Below are positions 37,616 through 50,769 of a stretch of 64,000 bases of DNA, in pieces. Within the stretch, counting starts at the first letter, position 1; each line of letters opens with the position of its first letter. The translations under genes and the position numbers were made by a program. The notes under the pieces were generated by a model. That model was not told where the DNA came from. It did not search any database and saw only the letters and a list, made by a program, of their open reading frames with translations. The DNA comes from Cenococcum geophilum 1.58 (lineage: Eukaryota > Ascomycota > Dothideomycetes > Gloniales > Gloniaceae), in the NCBI GenBank assembly GCA_001692895.1, contig KV748211.1:682001-746000 (forward strand), given 5' to 3'.

Positions 37616-40600
37616 TCACCCCCCTCTTTAAAAGAAAAGCCTACCCTTAGGCTTAGTTAGAAATAGGGTAGGATTATAAAATATAAAATAAGGAGATAAA
37701 GGGGGTATAAGTATATCTAGACTAAGTATAAAGGGCAATTATAGGCTAAGTAGAAGCACTAGGCTAGAAAGAGTAGCTACTAAAAGTCTTAGCACGGATC
37801 TAACTAATTAGATAACTTTAACCGGCGGTTAAAGTTCCTTAATATCTGAAATTTTACGGTACTAGCAGAAAACGGCAAAATATGGCAGAATTTGGTAGAT
37901 AGCTATATTAGGGCTTTGGGGCGTTTTTGTCCCTATATTCTTCCGGTAACTTATTATCTTTATTATATTAGCATTCTATTTATTTATCTAGGTACTTTAG
38001 GGGTCTAGGTATATTAGGGTATTAGTTATAGAATTCCTTAAGCTTTTAGGGGTAGCCTATAAAGTTCTATATAGGGTACTAGGTTAGGTTAAAATTGTAG
38101 CCCTTCCATTAAATATAGTATTTTAGCGTTCCCCGTACTATCTTATAGGCCAGTATTTTATTAACCTCCTATTTATTATCACCGTTTACTTAAACTAGTA
38201 GGNNAGGCTTNTTCTTTTNTNTAGGTAATAGGTTNTTTATAGCTTTCCGTAACTTATCTNGTAAAAAGATAGGGTAAACCCTAATTAAATCTAGGAGCTT
38301 TATCTTATATAAGTTGCCTATCTTCTTAAGAACTTTATATAGTCCTACTATCTAATAGTCCAGCTTATAGCTAGGTTATTCGGTCTTCTAATTCCTTATT
38401 ATAACTTATACTATATCGCCAGGGGCAAAATCGGGCTCTTAACGGTGTTTGTTCGCCTACTATTCTATTAACCTCTAAGCTTTTTCTAGGTTCTCGTGGG
38501 CTACTATCTAGGCTTCCTCTAATCGTTTAGCGTACTATTAGGCCTTAGTATAGGATAGCTTTTTTTGTATAGTCTAGGGTTCTTCTAGCCTTTTCTAGTT
38601 AAAGCTTATATGGGGTAAGTATCCCATTTCTAGCTAAATTAGGGTAAACCCTGTAGAGTTATAGGGTAAGGTTGCTTGCGCGTAGTCTATTAAGGGTAGT
38701 AGTTTAGACCAGTTATCCTAAAAATAGTTAATAAAGGGCCTAAGCCTTTAGTCTAGGTACTAATTTATAATCTCTATCTAACCGTCTATCTAGGGGTAAT
38801 AAGCCGTAGAAAGCTTTAGCTTAATACCTAGGATTTAGGTAAACTTATTCCAGAAGGCCGATATAAACTATAGCCTATAATTAGATATAATAGTATCTAG
38901 TAGTCTGTAGATTTAGTAGACGTAATAAATATATAGCCGGGCTACCTCTTTAGTATTAATATTCTTATAACAGGGAATTAAGAATAGGCGTTTACTAAAG
39001 CGGTTAACTATAACTATAACTATATTATATCTGTTATGGTCCCTAGGTAGTTTATAAAAGTCTATAAAGATATACTACTAAGGGCGCTCTAGTATTAAGA
39101 GTGGCTTAAGTAGTCCTAGGGTCTTATCCTATAGGATTATAGCTCTCTAGCAGTCTTTACAGTTCTATATATATCGATTAATATCCACAACTATTCTTGG
39201 CTAGTAGTAGCAGTAGTTAATAATTTTACGGGTCTTATTCTTGCTAGGGTATACCATAGAGACTTAGTAATAAGCTTCGCGGATTAGTTTAGTCCATAGA
39301 TTATTAACGTTAGGGACTATAAGCCGCTCCTAGTATAGAAGTAATCCTTCCTCCATCTTAAAATTAGGGTCTTCTTTTACAGCTTATTTACAGAGGGCCC
39401 TTAAGGCATTAGCTATACGGTTTATAGTTAGGAGGCAGTTAATTAGCCCTATTAGCTTATCTAAGGACTTCTTTATTAGTGCTAGCTTATTTTACTAGGA
39501 GTCTAGCTCCTTAAGGATCTATAGGTTAAGCTATTCTAGATAAAGGAGGGCACGCGTCCGATATTAGGTCTTTAGCTTATCCTAGGGTCCTATATCTTAT
39601 TCTCTTTAGGTTAAGATATTAGCCTTAAAGTTTTACTTACCAGAACGATATATAATCGTAAAGAAGAATTAGGAGAGTATTTCGGCCTATTAGGCTTATT
39701 ATTTAGTAAGCTACTTTATAGTTATAAAGTACTCTAGGGCTTTATGATTTATATATATCTTAATCCAGAAGTTTATACCTTTAAGCTCTACGCGCTATTA
39801 GGAGAGTAATTAAATAATAGCTAGTATTTCTTTATTGTGTACTTTATAGTTACACTTAGCCAGATTTATTATCTTTAAGAAGAAAGCTATAAAGTACTAT
39901 TCGCCGTCTAGATATAACTATAATAGGATTCCCGCTATAACTCTATTAGAGGCGTCCGTTTCTAGCATTAATTTAAGGTTTAGATTATAGTAACGAAGGA
40001 TTAAGGAAGCGATAAGCCGATCCTTTATCTCTTTAAAGGCTTCTATATAGCTATTATTAAAGATAAAAGGCGTATCCTTCCTAATTAGTCGTATAAGAGG
40101 TTTTACTATAATTCCGTAGTTATAGATAAACTATTAGTAGAAGTTATAAAAGCTAAGGAAGAATTAGATTTCTTTTATTATATAAAGGGGCTTTTAGTTA
40201 CGGATTACCTCTACCTTCTTAGGGTTAACCTTAATTTCTTCTATAGTTACGATAAACCTAAAGTATTTTATACGTTTTACCCTAAACTCGCATTTCTTAA
40301 TATTAACTTATAAGCCCGCGTTCCGTAGTCTCTCTAGGACCTTCTTAATATAAACTTAATACTTAAGTTTATTATCTAAGTATATAAGGATATCGTCTAG
40401 GTATGCCGTGCAGAATTTGTTAAGGTAATTAAAAAGAACGTTATTTATATACCTTTAGTACGTAGCCAGTTCATTTATTAGTCTAAAAGGAAGAACTTTA
40501 TATTTATAGGAACTATAATAGGTACGGAACGTTGTTAAATCTTTAGATATAGGGTTTATCCTAATTCGGTAGAAAGCTTAGCAGATATTAAGTTTGGTAA

Positions 40601-43359
40601 AGATCTTTGCCTAGCTTAGATATATAAGGGTTTTATTAATTAAAGGAATAGGATACCGGTCCTTTTAAGTAATAGCGTTTAGCTTTTAATAGTCAATATA
40701 AAAATAAAGGCCTCTATTAGGCTTTTTTATAAATAGAATAGGGGAAGTAAAAGGGGCTTAACTTAGCTCGATAAACCCTTTATCTAGGTTATTAATTAAG
40801 TACTACTTTATTACTTTTAGCTTATCCATTAATTAATAGTAGAGGGGGCTATAGCCTAGCAAGTTATTAGCTTCTAATTAAATCTTATAATTATATATCT
40901 AGTAAGGGGATAACTTATCTAAGGCCGCCTTTAAGAATGCATCCTTATAGTCTATATAAATGGTAAAAAGGAGGCGTTTAACTAGTTCCTCGTCGGTTTC
41001 CTTAGTTAGCCTTTCCTCTCTATTATTAATAATTCGGTTAATTTTATATAGGCTTATTATAAAGACCTTATTATCCTTCTGGTATATATTAAAGTAAAAC
41101 ACTATAGCGCTAATTGCGGCAATGTCTACGGTAGGGGGGTTACCTAATAATAGGGGCGTACGTAACTTTAGAGACTTTTAAAGTACTAGCGTTATTATTA
41201 CTCCTTTTAGCTCCTATTACATCTTTTAAAGGTTATCCCTTATATCCTATTAATACGTTCTTTTCTATACTAGTTAGATCTATACAATTAGGACATCGTC
41301 TATATTACTATCTATCCCACTTTTATACGTAAAGTCCTCTTTAAATATAGCGCTTTAGGAGAGTATCTTTATTAGTATAGAGTTCTTTCTAGCTTTATAG
41401 CGGGCGTCTTCTTAGGTAAAGGCTAGGTTACGGGCCCAGACATCCTACTAGTAGGTAGGGTTAGCCCTTGCGGCTAGTGTCTTATAATTAGTTTAGATCT
41501 CCCTAATAAAGGAGGGCAACCTTAGTCTATCCTTCGGCTAGATAAACCGTCTTTATTATATATTTAGCCAAATATTAAAATAGGATATCTATTTTTATCT
41601 AAGGATTATATTATAGGACCCTAGGTCTAAGATATAAAAGGGGATACTATATTAGCGTTGTCCGTTAAAAGCGATATATAACTTTAAGACGTAGGTAACG
41701 GGCTAACCGGCTTAGCCGTTATAGCCTTTTACCTAAACAGGCTTCTCTAGTTAGATAGCTTCTATATTTAGAAACTTAGTAATATTATTTATATAGGCAG
41801 TATTTATAAAGGCAAAGCTATTTACTTTAGTGTTAATAAGGGCTGTTATATTAACTCTATATCCATTTTAAGATACTATATATAGAACTATAAAATACTT
41901 TCTACCTATTAACTAACTAAAATTAATCTCTTTAAGATCAATAGAGTACCCTAGGGGGGAGTCTTTCCCTAGGGTTCTTCTTTTCCCGACTTATCGGACG
42001 TTTCTCCTTCCTCTATCTCCTTAATATCGCCTATATCCTTTAGCTCCGGGCAGGACGAGGTAAAGTAGCCCTACTTATTATAGTTAAAGCACGTAGCCGA
42101 GGTAGGGTTAATTAGAGTATTGCGGCGAATACTAGTTAATAGTATAGTATATAACTAGTCGGGCAAGGCTTGCTAGTACGTAGTTATAACCATCTTTAGT
42201 ATAAGAGTAGTCGTAACTTATCTTCCTACTTTAGCTCCTATAGGCGTAGCTAGTGAGTTCTAATTATTATAGAGTTACTTTTACTAATTAGGGTAGGCGT
42301 TAATCCGCCTTAGTTCTAAGTCTAATAATAGGCAATAAGTTATAAGTCTTTTATAGGTTGGTAGGTTATCTAAGGTTATAGCGATCTTTTCTTATAGCTA
42401 GATTGTTAGCTTATTATATAGGTCTAATTAGTAGTTCTTAAGGGGAACCTAGCCTTCTCCTATAAGGTATAGGAATTAAGTCTAGAATTTAGTAAAGGGT
42501 TAGTTTAGTTTTATTATTAGGCGATTATAGTTATAACGGGCATCTTATACTTTATTTAGGTTAACATAAATAGCTGCTAGGTGCTATATTATCTTATTAA
42601 TAAATATAAATCGGACAGGGAAGTCGTCCTTAAACTTGGCTTAAAGGTGCCGTTAGGCGTCCCTAGTGGTTTAACTAAAGATATAGAGCATTTTAGCTTC
42701 TTTAGAAAGGAAATAGTTATAGTTAACGCAGAGCTTTCCTTATACTTAAATCCTCTAATTCTTAAAGGTAGGGTCTATTCTGTTAGACAGTAATAGGGGG
42801 TTAGGGAGCTTAACGGACTTTAATTACTTTGTTATTATATCCGTACTCCTTAGTATATTATATTTAGTAGAGTGAACAGGTCGGCTAGGGCTTTAAAAAG
42901 GGGAAGCTAGGCTATTTTATAGGGCCGTAAGGCTTTCTAGGATCTCTTATAGGGTCTCTTATATATTTCTTACTTTAAGACAATTGGCTTCCTAGCTAGC
43001 TATAAGGGCATAAATCTACTCGCGTATGTCTATAACGTTATTATTATCTTTAATTTCTGATCCTAATTAGATCTTAGGTTCCTCTTAGGTAAAGGCAGCT
43101 CTCTTAAATAAGCTTACTTTAGGTGCTATTGTTAGCTTTCTAAAGTTTGTTGGTATTATACGCTTTAGTTTTAATTCTAGGGGTATAGGTCCAGTCCTAT
43201 TTGGCTTATAAGGTAGGATATTATCTAGGCCTTCTTAGGCAATATAGAGTTGTTTTAGTGTCTAAGTATAGCGCGTTAGTGCGTCGTTATAGACGAAGTT
43301 TCTTTAGGGTGGGATATTATTAAGGCCTTCCTAGGCAAGATAGAGAGAGCTTAGTATAA

Positions 43360-43570
43360 TGTTACGGCTTAAATAAATGCCTCTAAACCGAAGCTTAAAC
43401 GAATACTGTATTACGAAGATACTAAGCTAAAGAGAAGGAAAAGGGGTCGCTAGGACCGATATAAACAAATATATAGGGTGAGCCGCTAAGGCGCTAGCTT
43501 TGGGCGGGCCAATTATAGGTCAGCAGAATATGGCAGAATTTGGCAGGTAACGTGCAATAGCGCCGTTACA
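43360..43570 (-). repeat. Right (5') LTR of element D
   Basis: 211 bp, starts TGTTACGGCTTAAA on the plus strand and ends GCCGTTACA. Followed by ATAAT. Confidence 0.9.
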
Positions 43571-45523
43571 ATAATAGAGCTAACTATACCCTAGCTTTAT
43601 ACTATAGAACTAGAGTTACCTCCTAAAATTAATAAGCTTATTATTACGGTATATAACACCTCTGTTAACCTATTATTGCATTAACTTATTACCATAAAGA
43701 CCGCTAGCGCCTATATACTACCTACTAACCTCTAAAGTTTAGGTTAGATTAATATAGTAGCTTTAGAAGTAAAAGAAAATAGGCTCTATTATAGAGGCCG
43801 CCTATTTATCCTTAACTTAGAAAATTTATAACGGCAACTAATCTAAATAGCCTACGACCTCTAATTAAGCGGCTACTTAGGTAGAGGAGGAACCTATAAG
43901 CTTTTTAGCCGATACTACTTTTAGCTAAAAATAATAGACTTAGTTAAACACTTTATAGGCGCCTACTACGGTTATAAGCGCGCTAAGGCCTTTAATACAA
44001 AGTACTAAGGACTACTATACCCTCTACTAGTACCTATATAACAATAGGCAGATATCGCTATAGATTTCATTATTAACCTACTACCCTATAAATGATACGG
44101 CCGTACCTATAAGAATATCCTTATAATAATATGCTAACTTATAAAAGAGCGCCACTATATCCTAACTAAAGGCGTAGCCGTTAGTAATATTACTAACACC
44201 TTCTTCTATAAAGTATACTAACTATATAGGTTACCTAACTTAATTACGTCTAACTAAGGTATATAATTTAACTTTAATATATAGAGATAAATCTACTAAC
44301 GCCTTAGTATCTCTATTAAAATATCTATATCCTTTTACTATAAAACTACTAGGTAACTAGAAAACGCTAATACTAGTATAAAAGCGTACCTATAATAGGC
44401 AGTTGCCCATAGTTAAGATAACTAGGTAGATTACCTCCTACTAGGTAAATTTATAGTAAATAATTACGTTTTAACTACTATAGGACTTATCCCATTCTTT
44501 GTAAATAAAGGTTATTACCCCTAATTTAGTATAAAGCTACTAAAACCTATTAATAAGAAACTACTATATAGAAAATACCTTAAGATACTACTTACCGACT
44601 AGTATACAAACCGTATAAAAAATCTACTTAACTACTATAAGGGAGAAATGGCCTAGGCTTAAGTAAAGTAGGCCTACTTTACTAACTATTATAAAACGCC
44701 ACCACCAGAGATGCGTATTGGCGACTAGGTATAACTAGATATATATAATATCTCTATATAGAGGCCTATAAAGTCACTTAATTATAAAAACCTTGGCCCC
44801 TATTTAATTAAATAAGTTATTAATAGGGGAGCCGTATATAAGCTAGAACTCCTATCTACCCTAGCTACCTACGGGATATAGCCCATATTTTACCTATAGC
44901 TACTATACCTCTATTAGCCTAACCCCTTACTAAAGTAGATATAGCCTAAACCCCTATTAGTACTAATCTAAGATAAGAACAAAGATAAAAGCTATAAGGA
45001 GTAGACCGTTAAATAAATTATTAACTCTAAATACTTTAGTAAAGGTAAAGGACGACGGCTCTACTATAGAGCTATATATATAGGATTTAATATAAATTAG
45101 CCAGAATGGCAACTATAGAAAGACTTTAAAAATGCAAAGGATTTACTTAGTAACTTTTACTACGCGAACCTATAGAAACTAGGCCTAAGTAGAGACTTTA
45201 TACCTAATCCTCTATAGGAGCCCTTATAGAGTTAAATCGTTATATATTACTATATAAGGGTAAATTACTATTAGATTGCCATTAGATTACGGTAAAGTGT
45301 AATTATATAACTAAAATATCGTTAAAATGTCTAGGAACTTTAACCAGTGGTTAAAGTTATCTAATTAGTTAGATTCTTAGATGCTAAGCCCTATTATATA
45401 ACATTGTTTTAAGCCTTTAGTAATACCCCCCTTTTCTTCTTTTTTATACCTTAAGTGTCCCTTTTATATATATATAGTAACCACAGCGTCGCTAGAGCTC
45501 CGCCTCTATAAGAGGGGGGGTAG

Positions 45524-45716
45524 TATTATAAAACCCTACTATAGGGGCCTCTATAAGAGAGCCCCGTACTCTTATATACACCTTACGTATAGCTTATATT
45601 AGCTACACGTAGGTATATTACCTCCTTACACCCTTAACCCTTATGATCGATTACGTAACGTTTTATAGACTTCTTAAATACATACGCTTTATAGCTACTA
45701 CCCCCGTCCCGTAATA
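45524..45716 (+). repeat. 3' LTR of element G
   Basis: 193 bp, more AT-shifted than its partner at 33180-33372. Followed by GTAAC. Confidence 0.88.
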
Positions 45717-45721
45717 GTAAC

Positions 45722-46366
45722 TTACCTAGTTTAATAAAAGAATACACAGTAAAAAGATACTGCTTTTAATTAATGGCTTTAGCGTCTATAAAGCAGCTAT
45801 TTAAATACTTATTAAGAATGGCTCTCTTAAGAATATACGCGTAGAGTTCCTTCCTCCTAATTATACCTTAGTATATTAGCCTCTTAATTAAGGGATAATT
45901 ATAAACTTTAAGCTGCTCTACTAGCGATACTAGCTACGATTTATAGTAGAGGTCTCGCTTTAAAATAAGAATCTAATTAAGCAGATATACGTTTTATAGG
46001 TAATTTAATAGTTAGTTAAAGCTTAGAAGGAAGTTATACTATAGATAATTAAGAATTACTTTATTAAATCTATATTATTTAGCTCTTATATAGGCCTACA
46101 GCCTTACCCTTAAGATTATTTAGATCCTCCTATGGTTAATAAAATATAGTAAATAGTAGAACAGCTACTTATAGCAGGAAGGATTTACGCCATAATAAAT
46201 ATTTAGAAATTTATTAAGCTACTAGGTAAGGAAGTAGAAGATTTTTCTAAGGATCTTATTAAGCATATAGTAGAGCTCTATATAGGGCCTAATCGCGATA
46301 TAAAGACGGATAAGGAAGCTATTAAGTAACCTTAAATTAAACTTAATAAGGCGCTTATGGCCTTAT
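45722..46366 (+). pseudogene. pogo/Tigger-like DNA transposon relic, 3' part
   Basis: Continues the transposase frame from 33179. The second catalytic motif reads LLINGFS, with AAT (45772-45774) where the family has an Asp codon, a G-to-A change that removes a catalytic residue. Further on, the conserved stretch around FLPPN and QPLNQGI (about 45850-45910) is clear. That stretch is typical of CENP-B/Tigger/pogo transposases. The relic reaches the left LTR of element E at 46367. No inverted terminal repeat matching the other end was found, so the right end may lie beyond E or be lost. Confidence 0.75.
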
Positions 46367-46613
46367 TATTACGGCACTAGTAAAACTTAGCAAAACTTAG
46401 CAGAACTTCGCACCGGCAAGTTGCCACAGATTGCCACAGATTGCCGTATATTGTAATTACGTAACGTAAAGATCTTATAAAACACCGAACGGCGCTACTC
46501 TTCTTCTCCTTTCCTTTCCCTAGCTTTAGATTCTCGTTTATAGACAATCCAATCATACAGGCTTACGCGACCCTTTTGCCGTGCTTATGTCTCGATTGAC
46601 TAAGTCGCTAATA
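46367..46613 (+). repeat. 5' LTR of element E
   Basis: 247 bp, equal in length to the partner at 52387-52633. Followed by TTATCTAAAG, which also adjoins the 5' LTR of element A. Confidence 0.88.
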
Positions 46614-49600
46614 TTATCTAAAGCTTACTCTACTCTTTCTTCCTAAGAAGGAACTTAAATATATCTACTAAAACATAGAATAGGACCATAACGATAGGAC
46701 CTAAAAGAAAAAAACAGAACCCTAAGAAAAGGACCTACAAAATACGCATAGACTAGAACCCCTAAAGAAATTACCCAGAATTACCTAATACCCCTACTAC
46801 CATGCCACAAACCATAGCAGTAGGTAAAGCAGCTGTAGGACCCTTAAATACTTCAGACGAAGAAACAATTAACGTTTTAACCCCCTAGGCGGAGCTTACG
46901 GCTGCTAATACCGAAATTAAACGACTGCGAGAGCTGCTTAAAGCTAGAGATACCCCTATATCTAATAATAAGTCATTATTAGACAACTAAAGACTTACTA
47001 TAGTCCTTTAGGCTCTATCCTAGCGCCTTAATGGACCTACTAAGGCCTATATAGCACCGAAGCGGTCGGCAAAGGTCGCGGATCCCCTACTACTTATAGA
47101 CGGAACCGACCCTATATTTGATAATTGGAAGCTTTAATTATAGAATAAGCTTAAAGTTAATGCAGACCACTTCCCTAATGCCTAAGCTAAAATGGCCTAC
47201 GTTTTCGGCCGTATTAGCGGAGACGCCTAGACGCATTTACGCCCGTAATACACTAAAGACTTAGCAGACCCCTTTATCTCTAAAGAAGAAATAATTAAAT
47301 ACTTATCTTCTATTTATAAAGACCCTTTTAAAGTATAAAACACCCGCCTTAGCTATAAAAGCCTAAATATAAAAATAATGGAGACCTTTTTAGCCTTTTA
47401 AACCCGCTTTCTATACCTGGTAGGACAGGCCTAGATCCCCTAAAAAGACCTACTACTAGACCTCTTTAATAAGCTTACCCTAGACCTATAACGGGCCGTA
47501 TTACTAGCTTATACTATAGTATAGACGTTAAAGGAACTTATGGACTATTACCTAGCTATTAACTAAGGCCTCTATTAAATTAAGGCACGCGCTGACTAGC
47601 TAAAAACTAGAAACCTTATAAACTAGGCCGCAAGTACTATAAGTACGGCCCGTAGTGCCCCGGTATAATTAGCAACTCCTATAGTTAACCTAGCAGCTAG
47701 CTACGCAGCTACCCCTACTATAGGCCTAGTGTATACCCGGCCTATATATAGCAACCCCTATATATAGGCCCTTAGTGATTAAAAAGCTTACTTCTTATAT
47801 AGTTAAATAGGCCACCCTATAAGGAACTGCCTAATAAAGGCAAAGACAAATAAGGTTTTGTTAATTTAGGAGGATAGTACGGAGCCGGAAAAAAAGGAAC
47901 CCTAGAGGAAGACTCCTCTTTAGGGTTAAAAGGGATCGATATATTATATATCAATCTAGGTCGGCTAGTTAGTGAAAGAAGCTACACTATCCCTTGTACT
48001 TTATTTCGCAATAAATATTAAGTTTTAACCTCTGCTTTAGCTAACTTAGGAGCAAATGCCTTTACCTTAATTGATATAAAGTGCGCTATAAAACTAGCTG
48101 ACTTTTTAAATATACCCCTTAAAGAACTGCCTAAACTAGTCCCTATTTACGGTTATAACGGATAGATAGGACTACCTATTATAACTATCTTATAAATCTA
48201 CCTCCGCGTTGACGGATAAAGGTAGTATAACGTCCCCTTTCTAATTACGGACCTTAGAAGCCATAATATAATCTTAGGGAGAAAATAGCTAGCCTATTTA
48301 GGCTTATAGCTTAATATACGGCATAGGCAGCTTATCTAGCCCAAAACTATACCCCTAACGCCTTCCTTTATAAAAGAGATTAGTATTACAATAGAAAACC
48401 TTATACAGCCGTAGATAAACACTATTTATTAGGCTAATGCGACGCGTAGGGACTAGGCTTTTAAGAAGGATGTATAGCTTAATCTATAACAGATCCGTAT
48501 ACTATACCGCCCCCAGACTGCCTATATTATACCACCCGCACTAAAGACTTAAGAAGTCGATAGTAGCCTAGCTAAGTCCCTAATAGAGAACTTAGGCCCT
48601 ACGCAGCTATAAAGAAAGGCCAGGGACATTGGACAATATACCAAACTAATAAACCGGAAAGATAACTTACGGAAAATAGAACGTAAGCTAAGGAAGACCA
48701 TAAACCTTATACCGCAAAATACGGCCTAATAAATATCTATAAAGAAACCTATAGACCTCCCACCAGTTAATATCTGCTATATTAGCGCTATAGGATTTTA
48801 CTAAAACCTAGTTTAGCCTAATACCGTTACCTTTATAACTAGCTTATACGAAATTAATTAAATAATTAAAGAGAAAGAAGCCCTAGCCTAAGAGAAAGGC
48901 GAGCTTATAGATAAGGAGCTAGTAGAACAAAAACTACCCCGTTAATACTAGAAATTTAAAAATACCTTCTCCAAAGCAGCGTTTAATATACTCCCGCCTC
49001 ACCGACCGTACAACTATAAGATTAAAATTGAGCCGGACAAGGTGGTTACCCTTAGCTATAGCCCCCTCTAATAGCAATCTACTGCCAAATTATAGGCCAT
49101 AAAGCAGTATCTTATTAATAACCTAGATAAGGGCTTTATTAAGCCTAGTTAAGCCCCTTTTAACTTACCTATTCTCTTTGCCAAAAAGCTAAATAGAGGA
49201 CTTTGTTTCTATATCGACTACTATAAGCTTAATAATTTAACCCTTAAAGACCGCTACTTACTACCTTTACTTAATAAAACTTTGGCCTAAATAAGTAAAG
49301 CTAAGATCTTTATAAAAGCTTAATATCCGCTAGGCTTTTTACCGGATTAGGATAGACCCTAAATTAGAAGACCTTACTATGTTTTAGACCTATTACGGAA
49401 CGTATAAATATAAAGTACTGCCTTTTAGACTAACTAACGGACTAGCTACATACCAACAATATATAAATGACGTACTACTTAACTACCTTAACGACTTCTA
49501 TATAGCAACCTAGATAATATTATAATCTACTCTAAAAACGAACTGGAATATAAAGAGCATATCTATAAAGTCCTATAACAGCTTTAGGAAGCTAGCCTCC

Positions 49601-50511
49601 AAGCCAATATTAAGAAGTTAGAATTTAGTGTTAAGCATATAAAGTACTTAGGGTTTATTATTAGTATAAACGGGATCGAGGCAAACCTAGAAAAGACGGC
49701 TATAATTAACTAATAGGTACCCCTAAGGACCGTAAAGGGGGTACAGTTATTTTTAGGGTTCTATAACTTCTACTAACACTTTATTAAGAACTATAGCAGA
49801 ATTACCTGGCTATTAAGCCTACTTACCTATAAGGACCGGCCCTTTTACTTTAACACTATATATAGGCAGGCCTTTGACGAGCTTAAGAAACGACTGGTCT
49901 CTACTCCCTTACTCGCCCACTTTGACCTAAAATGGCCCTTAATGCTAGAAACCGATGCCTTAGATAGTATTATAGCTGGCGTTTATTCCTAAAAGTAGAT
50001 AAACGGAGAATAGCACCCTATTGCTTACTATTTAAAGACTATAGTAAATGCTGAGCTAAACTACCTAATTTACGACAAAGAAATGCTGGCTATTATCTCT
50101 AGCTTTTAGCACTGGCGAGCCTAACTAGAAGGCACCCCTAAGTCTATCTAGGTAGTTTCCGATCATAAGGCCTTAAAATATTTTATAATAATAAAGGCCC
50201 TTATAGCTTAATAGGCGCGCTAAGCGAACACCCTATCTTAGTTTAACTTCCTAATTATATATAGGCCAGACGCCACTAACCGTGTAGACGCTCTTATAAG
50301 GCGTAAACAGGATATAAATAACTAGATAGCCGTAAAGATCTTATTACAGACCTAAGCGCTACTACGACTAGAGCACCTTGACTTATAAATACAGGCAGAA
50401 CTAAATACAAACTCTTTAGATGCTAAGATATGCCCTATTGACTCCATAGAACTAAACCTTATTAATAAACTGCTGTAGGTAAACCGTACGGCCCCTTCTC
50501 TATAGGAGTAC

Positions 50512-50769
50512 CTGTAAGGGTACTTTTGGTCCCTTACTCGGCTACATCCCGGGAGCTCTCAGGGGCTGCCAAGGCTAGCCTTCGGCTAGGCCTTGGCCAC
50601 CCCTTATAAGCTCCTCGGGCTTGCAGCCTCCTTCCTCCCCCATCGGTTCGTCTCCGTACGAGGCTATTGCCTACTCTTTACCATATCGTCCTCTTCCATC
50701 GACTCCCTATGTGACTCATGCTCGGCTTGCCTGCTCCCTACCGTACACCCTGGCAATACTGCCTTACAG
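50512..50769. mobile_element. 258-bp GC-rich MITE-like insertion in element E
   Basis: Ends CTGTAAGG (50512-50519) and CCTTACAG (50762-50769) are perfect inverted repeats. The flanks carry a 3-bp duplication TAC (50509-50511, 50770-50772). Element A keeps the related uninterrupted sequence, with a single TAC, near 20350 on the plus strand. The insert is GC-rich and not RIP-mutated, unlike its host. It has a strong internal hairpin built on CCAAGGCTAGCC/GGCTAGGCCTTGG (about 50569-50597). A B-box-like GGTTCGTCTCC lies near 50645, so a SINE origin was considered, but the inverted ends favour a non-autonomous DNA element. Its open frames have no recognisable content. Confidence 0.75.

Larger units (their letters stand above)
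37404..43570 (-). mobile_element. Element D: Ty3/Gypsy LTR retrotransposon, broken, 6.2 kb
   Basis: LTRs of 212 and 211 bp (37404-37615, 43360-43570) are flanked by the target duplication ATAAT (37399-37403, 43571-43575), inside element G. Minus orientation: the complement of a purine tract (TCACCCCCCTC) follows the left LTR. A gag zinc-knuckle region is recognisable near 42.05-42.10 kb, reverse transcriptase around 40.8-40.3 kb and integrase from about 39.3 kb downward. The stretch near 38.96 kb is nearly the same as the corresponding integrase part of A and E, so all three are one lineage. Dead, with many RIP-type breaks. Confidence 0.9.
33180..45716 (+). mobile_element. Element G: Ty3/Gypsy LTR retrotransposon, broken, split by element D
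   Basis: 193-bp LTRs at 33180-33372 and 45524-45716 are flanked by the target duplication GTAAC (33175-33179, 45717-45721). Plus orientation: a purine tract (AGAGGGGGGGTAG) precedes the right LTR. Its own sequence is about 6.4 kb. Gag-like sequence lies around 33.6-35.0 kb, protease about 35.2-35.5, reverse transcriptase 36.1-36.6 and RNase H 36.9-37.3. After the D insertion comes integrase at 43.6-44.6 kb, with a chromodomain-like tail about 45.0-45.2 kb. It is inserted in the pogo-like relic. Many RIP-type breaks. Confidence 0.9.

Noticed and set aside
50512-50769. tRNA-derived SINE
   Set aside because: A B-box-like word exists, but no convincing A box or A-rich tail. Inverted ends and a 3-bp duplication fit a MITE better.
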